A DNA stretch of 37,698 bases from a virus. Every line of letters starts with the position of its first letter. Position 1 is the first letter of the stretch. Under the pieces are notes generated by a model. That model made no database searches. It saw nothing but the letters and a program-made list of their open reading frames with translations, and was not told where the DNA came from. The stretch covers positions 1 through 37,698 of the IMG/VR virus record IMGVR_UViG_3300012209_000327. The stretch is one strand, 5' to 3'. Both the position numbers and the translations under genes were made by a program. Positions 22,345-27,840 of this stretch are shown here, in pieces.

Positions 22345-22599
22345 CTACAGTGGAGCAATGTCGAGGTGCCAATCGTGTAGGTACACCAGACCACGATTAC
22401 GAATAATGTCTATGCCTGTTCCATCTGGTAAGTCAATCGTGTGTGGGTACACACATTCTTTCGGTAATACGACAACTTGTTTGCCGTGGTTACCAGGTAT
22501 GATCGTTCCGAATTGACGAATGTCCTGCTCCAGACAGGCATCGATGGCATCGACAACCAGGACAGAAATTAACGAGGTGGAATTTTGTGGGGTGATCAT
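22345..22599 (-). CDS. Small protein of unknown function
   Basis: 84 aa. ATG 22599 has AAAGGAA upstream; the frame reaches 22665 but the extra codons overlap a hairpin. Begins ITPQNSTSLISVLVVDAIDA, contains IIPGNHGKQVVVLPKE, and ends GLVYLHDWHLDIAPL, a possible relative of the Trp-x-Ile ending of the beta modules. Function unknown. Confidence 0.75.
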   Translation of the reverse strand: MITPQNSTSLISVLVVDAIDACLEQDIRQFGTIIPGNHGKQVVVLPKECVYPHTIDLPDGTGIDIIRNRGLVYLHDWHLDIAPL

Positions 22600-22621
22600 G
22601 GTACGGTTCCTTTCTTTGGCA

Positions 22622-22650
22622 CAGGCTGGTACAAGATTTGTACCAGCCTG
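22622..22650 (-). other. Perfect intercistronic hairpin
   Basis: A 13-bp perfect inverted repeat (CAGGCTGGTACAA and its complement) with a 3-base loop, located between the stop of the 22659 gene and the ribosome site of the 22599 gene. No T tract follows, so it is a candidate for RNA processing, stability or translational control. Confidence 0.65.
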
Positions 22651-22658
22651 GTTGTAAA

Positions 22659-22883
22659 CTAACAACGATTAAGGTCAACTGCCCACTTGTTGTTTGATGG
22701 ATCAATGGCCCACACAGGAACTTTTTCGTAACGTTGCATTGCGGCTGGAGCATTAGGATCATCGGCAACGAGGGCATACCCACAAGAATACCCAAGGGCA
22801 TCTTTGAAAATATTGACTACTTGAACGTTTTCTGCATAGATAGCATTGGCATCGAAATTGAGGACTGTTTGATTGTTGAACAT
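22659..22883 (-). CDS. Small stand-alone beta-module protein
   Basis: 74 aa, ATG 22883 preceded by AGAAGGG. TVLNFDANAIYAENVQVVNI, FKDALGYSCGYALVADD and NNKWAVDLNRC align in order with the 16533 gene, so it is a member of the same family in a different operon. First gene behind a consensus-like promoter. Function unknown. Confidence 0.78.
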   Translation of the reverse strand: MFNNQTVLNFDANAIYAENVQVVNIFKDALGYSCGYALVADDPNAPAAMQRYEKVPVWAIDPSNNKWAVDLNRC

Positions 22884-22933
22884 TGTTGTTACCCTTCTTT
22901 TGCTTGACTGTTTTGTTTTCTTAACCTACAAAT

Positions 22934-22962
22934 ATAGTAACATATTTTTATATATTTGTCAA
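22934..22962 (-). promoter_or_regulatory. sigma70 promoter of the 22883 operon
   Basis: On the - strand: TTGACA (22957-22962), 17-base spacer, TACTAT (22934-22939). The leader includes ACAGTCAAG as in two promoters of the 13-19 kb block. Confidence 0.82.
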
Positions 22963-23062
22963 GCTAAAGCACCTGCTTTATACAGCTTAGTAGTACTAAT
23001 TTTTATAGCCAATAAGTACTAACCTAAAATAGTGCGTACTGTTTTAAAATAGTACAAAGATT
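22963..23062. other. Promoter-distal spacer with AGTACT boxes
   Basis: Non-coding. It holds several AGTACTAA/AGTACT-like boxes (about 22991 and 23016, with GTACT variants to 23055) and paired AAAATAGT octamers. They could be binding sites for a regulator of the divergent promoters; nothing else is evident. Confidence 0.3.
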
Positions 23063-23372
23063 CTAAAACAGGGTCATTTTTATACCAGCACTGTAAAATT
23101 TTGTGGTCTTATACAAATAGTACGTGCTCTACGATGGTCGAGAAATGGCCTTACGAGATCTACATGGGTCAATATACTTACGAGCTTGTACAGGGCCTTC
23201 TTCGTCATCTCAGCGTTACTGTAGGCATAACGAATGTGTAGATTGACGCAAACCAGGGGATTTTGGGGTACAATGATGGGAAAACTACAGTTTACATGTG
23301 CGTATATAGTGTAATTCTATATCACATAGAATTAAGGCATAGTGTTCTGGCTTATTTTAAAGGAAAAAACCT
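23063..23372. repeat. Dispersed intergenic element, copy E3
   Basis: Non-coding. CTGTAAAATTTT (23091) then ATACAAATAGTACGTGCTCT and ACGATGGTCGAGAAATGGCC, TTACGAGATCTACATGGGTC, followed by a GTGTAATT box near 23311. This is the most complete copy: its first part matches E4 and its middle matches E1 and E2. It sits between divergent genes, so it may contain the promoter for the + gene at 23373. Confidence 0.7.
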
Positions 23373-23708
23373 ATGGTGCCACATTTGTCAAACCTAACCA
23401 GGCTGGTCCTGCACGAGCTATTGGTTCAAGCACTACACGAAACACATAATGCCCACGATCTGGTATGGTTCAACGCAACCAGGTACGATACAACAAATGT
23501 TTTAGAAGAAGTTAACCAGATAATTACATGGTTAGGTCGAGAACAGGACGGGGGAAATACTGTTACACCTGTACTATGTACTACAAGTGGTAAGATACTT
23601 GCCAAGTATGACGGTAACAACGTGTACTTATGGTGTAGACAACACAAACAATGGGAAGAGCGATCACTTGAAGAGATGTATAAAAAGCACCAACAACAAA
23701 CACAGTAA
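23373..23708 (+). CDS. Single + strand small protein
   Basis: 111 aa from ATG 23373 with AAAGGA upstream. N-terminal helical part (LTRLVLHELLVQALHETHNA, LEEVNQIITWLGREQ) and a C-terminal beta part (VTPVLCTTSGKILAKYDGNN, VYLWCRQHKQWEERS) that ends near a Trp, an architecture like the helical plus beta-module proteins on the other strand. Direct homology is uncertain. It is isolated between two - strand blocks and preceded by element E3. Confidence 0.75.
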   Translation: MVPHLSNLTRLVLHELLVQALHETHNAHDLVWFNATRYDTTNVLEEVNQIITWLGREQDGGNTVTPVLCTTSGKILAKYDGNNVYLWCRQHKQWEERSLEEMYKKHQQQTQ

Positions 23709-23891
23709 AACAATTGTGTTTGCGTGTACAACACTACAATACAAGTGTATAACATATACTATGCTATAACAACACACCACACCCATACCGAACTGTAATT
23801 TACGTAAAACGGGCATCGACATATATTGTACTGTAACTTTATATATTCCACCATTTTTAGCAAAGTCCAAATTTTTGGGAAATACTTCACA
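23709..23891. other. AT-rich spacer without a recognisable gene
   Basis: About 180 bases between convergent genes. It is rich in ACAACAC and TATAACA tracts. I see no convincing open frame or repeat here. Confidence 0.4.
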
Positions 23892-23946
23892 AATAAAAAG
23901 GGGTATCCCTTCTTTTTCAGTTGTACTATGTGGTAGGATATCCCCT
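23892..23946 (-). terminator. Probable terminator of the 23953-27242 operon
   Basis: On the - strand: AAGGGGATATCC pairs with GGATACCCCTT with one bulged A and a loop of about 25 bases, followed by TTTTTATTT. It lies just after the last gene. The large loop lowers confidence. Confidence 0.6.
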
Positions 23947-23952
23947 TCAATA

Positions 23953-24378
23953 CTAAGCGCTTACAAATTGTTCAAATCTTTTTCTAAATGACTCAACCGG
24001 TTTACTTACGTTATGGTCATACCAATCTGGTTCATAGTGGTAGTAGTCAAACTCGTTATTACAACGAACACCCGGCCTTGTCAATCTTGGAGATAATCTG
24101 TACACAGGTTCTCCCCATGTTTTATATTGCCAGGACCTTTTAAAGTATATGTCCTCTGTCTCTTCGTACCGATCAATAACAAGCTGTATATACTCATCAG
24201 GTCTTAGTACGTGGTCCCTGTTGGCACAAAAGGTCTTTGCCTGGAACTCATCCCCCCGTTTATTTATAAGGGTGACATAAATGACTTCTGGTTCGTGTAT
24301 GGTTTGACGTTCTGAAGGACGATAGTCATATTCTTTCACCGCGATACCACGCTCTTTGACTACGGATATATCTATCAC
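23953..24378 (-). CDS. Small protein of unknown function
   Basis: 141 aa from GTG 24378, overlapping the previous stop by 4 bases. Unusually rich in Tyr, Arg, Asp and Glu: VKEYDYRPSERQTIHEPEVI, IQLVIDRYEETEDIYFKRSW, EFDYYHYEPDWYDHNVSK. No transmembrane segment or catalytic motif. Last gene of a ten-gene - strand operon. Function unknown. Confidence 0.75.
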   Translation of the reverse strand: MIDISVVKERGIAVKEYDYRPSERQTIHEPEVIYVTLINKRGDEFQAKTFCANRDHVLRPDEYIQLVIDRYEETEDIYFKRSWQYKTWGEPVYRLSPRLTRPGVRCNNEFDYYHYEPDWYDHNVSKPVESFRKRFEQFVSA

Positions 24379-24707
24379 TCTATACTACCTTCTCTTCTAA
24401 AAATTTCCTCTAATTCACCAGCAAATTGGCACTCAAATTGACGAAAAGCTTTTTCACCAGGAGTATCTTGCTCGTACAGTGGGTCTTTTTTCAGGTGTGC
24501 AATATATGCTTCTTCCCAACCTTCAGCAATTTCTCCTTTATCTTGCATCCTCAAACGAATTCTTAATTCAAAGGCAGTGTTAGAACAAGCGCTGCACTCT
24601 CCGTGTTCCTCTGGAGTAGTATTAGCTATTTGCATCTTGTTCTCCAGGTCGTTTTCCCGATTCTTTAATTTTCGGAGAAATGGTTCCAATGCTGATCGTG
24701 GTGTCAT
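24375..24707 (-). CDS. Small charged protein
   Basis: 110 aa from ATG 24707; the ribosome site is weak and translation probably depends on overlap with the previous gene. Helical and charged: FLRKLKNRENDLENKMQI, ECSACSNTAFELRIRLRM (a CxxC pair), GWEEAYIAHLKKD, AFRQFECQFAGELEEIF. Function unknown. Confidence 0.72.
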   Translation of the reverse strand: MTPRSALEPFLRKLKNRENDLENKMQIANTTPEEHGECSACSNTAFELRIRLRMQDKGEIAEGWEEAYIAHLKKDPLYEQDTPGEKAFRQFECQFAGELEEIFRREGSIE

Positions 24708-24901
24708 TTCTTGCTTCTCTCTATCTTTTCAACAAGATACATAGATATATCTAAGTCAAACATTTTATCGCTTTCTTCAAGGGCCTTTAGAGCACCCTTC
24801 ACACAATGGTAGTCGTCTCCACAAAATCTACAAAACATATAGGTGATATCATCAAGGGACTTGTGTAATTCCTCGATAGTCTTCATCTCTTCTGGTGTCA
24901 T
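24704..24901 (-). CDS. Small protein with CxxC pair
   Basis: 65 aa. ATG 24901 is chosen because it overlaps the upstream stop as ATGA and follows GAGG; a longer frame to 25015 has no such support. TPEEMKTIEELHKSLDDI, then FCRFCGDDYHC (three Cys and a His, possible zinc site) and ALKALEESDKMFDLD. Function unknown. Confidence 0.72.
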   Translation of the reverse strand: MTPEEMKTIEELHKSLDDITYMFCRFCGDDYHCVKGALKALEESDKMFDLDISMYLVEKIERSKK

Positions 24902-25353
24902 CGGTCTTTTACCTCGTATCCTAATAGTCGTAGTGCATCGATACATATAACAATTTGTGGTGTCTCTGCAAATGTATGAACTCTTGGTTCTCCTCCTGAG
25001 AAATGACCAAAGCATGTGCCAGTATCAGTTCGTGTAAGGATAAAATTTGTATTTATCCGATCTACAATATCCCAGGCAGCATCCATATGCGTGGTATAAT
25101 GAGGTAGCCAGTATGGAACAGACCTCTTATCCTTGTGTGGCAAAGGAGAAACATTTCCTTCAGGCCATACCTCTTCTTCCTTGATATACCAGACCGTGTC
25201 CCCAGACGATACTTCAGTGGTAGACAGCTTATCGGGAAGTAGCCACAATTCACCTTTTTCAAGATGCTCGATCCATTTCCAACCCATCACCTTTTCAGCA
25301 ATTATGGCATTTCTTTGAAGATCGGTCAGGATATTCCATTCAATTATTTGCAT
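24898..25353 (-). CDS. Phage ABA-sandwich domain protein
   Basis: 151 aa with AAGGAA before ATG 25353. IIAEKVMGWKWIEHLEKGEL, WLPHYTTHMDAAWDIVDRI and TPQIVICIDALRLLGYEV correspond to the start, middle and end of the small phage-encoded ABA-sandwich family (Bacillus cereus BC1872-type) as I recall it. These are common in phage accessory blocks, with no known activity. It is the only member of this operon I can place in a named family. Confidence 0.7.
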   Translation of the reverse strand: MQIIEWNILTDLQRNAIIAEKVMGWKWIEHLEKGELWLLPDKLSTTEVSSGDTVWYIKEEEVWPEGNVSPLPHKDKRSVPYWLPHYTTHMDAAWDIVDRINTNFILTRTDTGTCFGHFSGGEPRVHTFAETPQIVICIDALRLLGYEVKDR

Positions 25354-25364
25354 GTGCCTATTCC

Positions 25365-25721
25365 TTAATCTCTTGTTCTTCTCGTAAAATCAGTATAGTG
25401 GTGTTTTTCCAGAAGTCGAAGAAATTGCTCCGGTGTTGTTCTATGATTTGGCAATTGGGGGTCGGAAAACAATTCAGAACATGCTATCAGAATGCTTCTA
25501 CTCCATAAGTCGCATTCAAACTGCGGTACAACAGCATATCCCAGATCATACCATCGTATATACATATCTCCGCAATTCTCATCTTGTGGATAGGGAACAC
25601 CTCTTCCGTTATAGATGCCGAAAGTGATCTCATCTACCAGGTTTGGCATACCCTTTCGAGAAGCAAGCGCTTCTTTCCCATTAAATTGTCCAAGTAAATG
25701 CTTGTATCCTTTTGTTGGCAT
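25365..25721 (-). CDS. Small protein, paralogue of next gene
   Basis: 118 aa, ATG 25721 preceded by AGAGGGA. GMPNLVDEITFGIYNGRG, GDMYIRWYDLGYAVVPQFEC and LRLLEKHHYTDFTRRTRD. The pattern (DxVxFGxY, hydrophobic-x-Trp-x-hydrophobic-Gly, C-terminal L-E-x-x-x-x-x-D-x-T-R) repeats in the gene at 25721-26032, indicating tandem duplication and divergence. Function unknown. Confidence 0.75.
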   Translation of the reverse strand: MPTKGYKHLLGQFNGKEALASRKGMPNLVDEITFGIYNGRGVPYPQDENCGDMYIRWYDLGYAVVPQFECDLWSRSILIACSELFSDPQLPNHRTTPEQFLRLLEKHHYTDFTRRTRD

Positions 25722-26032
25722 TATCGTTCCCTCTTTGTGCTATCGACAAACCCACATCTTTCCAGGGTTGCACAAAATTCGAAAACACTACAGTCGTTTA
25801 GTTTTCCCATCTCTTCAATAAGTTTTGTATTTTCTGCAAGCATTGCCCAACCTTCATCGTAACAATGAAGCTGTGGACCAAACTTGTCCCAGGTCACAAA
25901 CGCTTCACCTGTAGTTCCACCACTTTCTGAATAGTGTCCAAATGAAACTTGATCAGTAATTTTCTTAGGACTCTCCTCTATTTCCCTTTTTCCATAAAAA
26001 GCCTCGGAAAGCACACTGTAACCTTTAATCAT
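25721..26032 (-). CDS. Small protein, paralogue of previous gene
   Basis: 103 aa. KKITDQVSFGHYSESGG, EAFVTWDKFGPQLHCYDEGW, and CATLERCGFVDSTKRER match the 25365-25721 product in order. Its start at ATG 26032 overlaps the upstream gene by 8 bases. Function unknown. Confidence 0.75.
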   Translation of the reverse strand: MIKGYSVLSEAFYGKREIEESPKKITDQVSFGHYSESGGTTGEAFVTWDKFGPQLHCYDEGWAMLAENTKLIEEMGKLNDCSVFEFCATLERCGFVDSTKRER

Positions 26033-26396
26033 CGAAATTCTCCATATCTTTCAGTGCTATATTCAACTTTTCACAGAGCCATTGTAATGAGGCCCTTCCC
26101 CCGTCACTACGTAAAAAGGCACGTGCGTATTCACGTTCATGGTCATGACCTGAAAAATGGAGCAAACCTGTATTTTTATCGTAATAGAATGCTCGAAGTA
26201 AACCACCTTTATAACTAAGCTTTTTTGCATTCTCTATTTCCTGCTCGTTTTTTGGACGAATACCGACTATTCTAGGAGGAATATCCCATGTCCCCAGGTG
26301 CTCCAACAAATCTTTTTGATAAGTTGATAGGTCTTCCTGGCTACATTCGTGATTTTTAGGTGTCCAAAACTTTCCGCATCGTGAACAGACCCACAT
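26025..26396 (-). CDS. Zinc-ribbon protein of unknown function
   Basis: 123 aa. ATG 26396 follows AAAGGAG; a TTG at 26429 is less likely. Opens with WVCSRCGKFWTPKNHEC, a CxxC plus HxC zinc knuckle, then a helical middle (STYQKDLLEHLGTWDIPP, NEQEIENAKKLSYKGG) and a mixed end (LLHFSGHDHEREYARAFL). Function unknown; the N-terminal knuckle suggests nucleic acid or protein binding. Confidence 0.78.
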   Translation of the reverse strand: MWVCSRCGKFWTPKNHECSQEDLSTYQKDLLEHLGTWDIPPRIVGIRPKNEQEIENAKKLSYKGGLLRAFYYDKNTGLLHFSGHDHEREYARAFLRSDGGRASLQWLCEKLNIALKDMENFDD

Positions 26397-26400
26397 ACCG

Positions 26401-26577
26401 TTACTCCTTTCTCCAACACGTATTTCCAAGGTACTGTTTCTCAGTCTTTACCCATCCATTCTTCTCCAACATCGCAATAGCAAGATATTTTAGTTTCGTA
26501 CTCAGAACAAGAGCCTCCCCCCGTTGACTCTTTCCCATCTGACCGTACTTCGACTGCTTTCCAATAAATGTATTCAT
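26401..26577 (-). CDS. 58-aa gene
   Basis: ATG 26577 to TAA 26401-26403. The product is basic: NTFIGKQSKYGQMGKSQRGE, ALVLSTKLKYLAIAMLEKNG, and an end WVKTEKQYLGNTCWRKE. The last codons contain the ribosome site (GAGAAAGGAG) of the next gene, so translation is probably coupled. Its own ribosome site is weak, lowering confidence. It fills what is otherwise a gap in the operon. Function unknown. Confidence 0.55.
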   Translation of the reverse strand: MNTFIGKQSKYGQMGKSQRGEALVLSTKLKYLAIAMLEKNGWVKTEKQYLGNTCWRKE

Positions 26578-26583
26578 CGCATA

Positions 26584-26748
26584 CTAATCTTTGTATCCTA
26601 CTTTCATAAATTGGATAGTTGAATAGATCTGGTCTTTTTCGAGCCTGGCATTATAGCAGTATTTACCAGGATCGGAGAAGTCCTGATAAGCAAACATTTC
26701 ACCACTTTGAAGTTGTTCCATAGTGGCACCAGAAAAAGTTACAAGCAT
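26584..26748 (-). CDS. 54-aa gene
   Basis: ATG 26748 overlaps the stop of the preceding gene by one base (TAATG), a typical coupled start, and the frame ends at TAG 26584-26586. The product contains LVTFSGATMEQLQSGEMFAY and DPGKYCYNARLEKDQIYSTI, with no recognised motif. Together with the 58-aa gene it fills the gap between 26396 and 26748. Function unknown. Confidence 0.6.
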   Translation of the reverse strand: MLVTFSGATMEQLQSGEMFAYQDFSDPGKYCYNARLEKDQIYSTIQFMKVGYKD

Positions 26749-27242
26749 TATGCACACCGCTCTTTCCTATAGATTGCCCAAACAGTACCGGCCATATTGA
26801 AATCAATATACCCATGACTGGTAAGCAGCAATAGAATATTTTCCTTCTCTTCCACTTCAGATGGAACAACATGAGGATGGTTGTTGGTGGCAATGCCTAA
26901 ATTCTCGAACCATCTCTCATCATTTGTAATAGAATACCCAATAGCACCTTCTTCTGGAATCATTGGCTCGATCAATCTCCACAATGCCTCTATCGGAGTA
27001 TTACCACGGGGGGTAAACACCGCTCCATTCTTGTTTTGAAATCCTGAGCAACTGGTAATATACAGTCGATTATTCTTCTTTTCCAGTAAGTCACGAGCTA
27101 CTGCCCAATCCTTGACTTGATTCGAGAATTTTCTTCCATCAACCGGGACAAACCGATCACCCTTTGCCCATAACTTGACCAAAGCCACAATCTGGTCAAT
27201 TTCGTGATCGCTAAACTGGTACACAGAAAACGTATATGTCAT
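26748..27242 (-). CDS. First gene of the 27-24 kb operon, unknown function
   Basis: 164 aa from ATG 27242 with GGGGGAAAG upstream, 38 bases after a consensus promoter. Mixed alpha/beta: YTFSVYQFSDHEIDQIVALV, KFSNQVKDWAVARDLLEKKN, TPRGNTPIEALWRLIEPMIP, EEKENILLLLTSHGYIDFNM, and the end GTVWAIYRKERCA. No enzyme motif seen. Confidence 0.78.
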   Translation of the reverse strand: MTYTFSVYQFSDHEIDQIVALVKLWAKGDRFVPVDGRKFSNQVKDWAVARDLLEKKNNRLYITSCSGFQNKNGAVFTPRGNTPIEALWRLIEPMIPEEGAIGYSITNDERWFENLGIATNNHPHVVPSEVEEKENILLLLTSHGYIDFNMAGTVWAIYRKERCA

Positions 27243-27280
27243 CTCTTTCCCCCAACACAGTATTTTATTGAATTAATAAC

Positions 27281-27309
27281 AGTATAATATATTTTAGCAG
27301 TTTTGTCAA
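27281..27309 (-). promoter_or_regulatory. Perfect sigma70 promoter of the 27-24 kb operon
   Basis: On the - strand: TTGACA (27304-27309), 17-base spacer, TATACT (27281-27286), upstream of ATG 27242. Confidence 0.9.
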
Positions 27310-27419
27310 GTGGTTTCCGCAGACATTTCTCTTGTCTTGAAAATACACGTGATAGAGAATTATAGGAGATATAGACAAAGAAAGGACGTATTTTATGTGA
27401 AATTACCGTGTTTTCAGTG

Positions 27420-27605
27420 AAAAACACCTGTCTTACACAAGAAAAATACCCTCAATTGCGCTAGAATGACCATCAGCACCAGGCTATTTCCACCTATGTA
27501 TTTGTATGTCTAGAAGCGCTAAAGGTCTTTCTCAGCCATCGTAGAGCACGTACTTTTTGTATATTTTTATAAAATTTTACATAAAAACTGTAAATAGTAG
27601 GCACT
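27420..27605. repeat. Dispersed intergenic element, copy E4 (inverted)
   Basis: Read on the - strand, 27582-27524 gives TGTAAAATTTT, AAAATATACAAAAAGTACGT, GCTCTACGATGG and GAGAAAGACCTTTAGC, matching the first half of E3 (and part of E2). The second half differs, but GGTCATTCT (from E2) is also found. Orientation is opposite to E1-E3. It lies between divergent genes (27242 and 27841). Confidence 0.65.
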
Positions 27606-27627
27606 TTGTTCTAGCATTTGACGTTTC

Positions 27628-27636
27628 TGTTATACT
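27628..27636 (+). promoter_or_regulatory. Extended -10 promoter for a leader RNA
   Basis: TGTTATACT gives an extended -10 (TGn plus TATACT at 27631-27636). The -35 is poor. It is the first of three + strand elements of this form (also 27771 and 31360). Confidence 0.6.
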
Positions 27637-27642
27637 TCCTTA

Positions 27643-27743
27643 TGGATGTTGGGTATTATCGTTCACGATAAACCTTCCGACAAGATAGTAGTGACGGAAA
27701 TCACCCCTATCAGAAGAGCTATGCTGAACGTAGCTCTTTTTTT
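27643..27743 (+). ncRNA. Candidate ~100-nt structured small RNA
   Basis: Between the extended -10 at 27628 and the terminator at 27714-27743 there is no open frame. The RNA would contain a stem with TTATCG and CGATAA around a TTCA loop (27657-27672) extended by GGT/ACC, a GTGA/TCAC stem (27691-27704), and the terminator. It matches no RNA family I know. The transcript end is inferred. Confidence 0.4.
27714..27743 (+). terminator. Rho-independent terminator
   Basis: Stem AAGAGCTA (27714-27721), 9-base loop, stem TAGCTCTT, then a T tract to 27743. Strong terminator upstream of the structural operon. Confidence 0.88.
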
Positions 27744-27770
27744 CACGTATTGTGTTTTTATTGAATGTTG

Positions 27771-27779
27771 TGCTATACT
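27771..27779 (+). promoter_or_regulatory. Extended -10 promoter for the structural operon
   Basis: TGCTATACT: extended -10 with TATACT at 27774-27779, and a possible TTGTGT -35 eighteen bases upstream. It would start transcripts about 55 bases before the GTG at 27841. Confidence 0.55.
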
Positions 27780-27795
27780 ATGAATAGCTGCCCTT

Positions 27796-27825
27796 GCCGG
27801 ACGTTAGAAACGTTCGGCATTTTTT
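27796..27825 (+). terminator. Leader hairpin/terminator before the protease gene
   Basis: Stem GCCGGACGTT and AACGTTCGGC (one G-T pair) with a 3-base loop, followed by A and six T. Located just after the predicted start of transcription and before the GGGGGA ribosome site, so it could act as an attenuator or merely end the upstream RNA. Confidence 0.8.
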
Positions 27826-27840
27826 ATTGGGGGATGTGTA

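Noticed and set aside
22157-22516. 119-aa + strand frame
   Set aside because: Antisense to two small - strand genes that have proper ribosome sites and a promoter; modest length.
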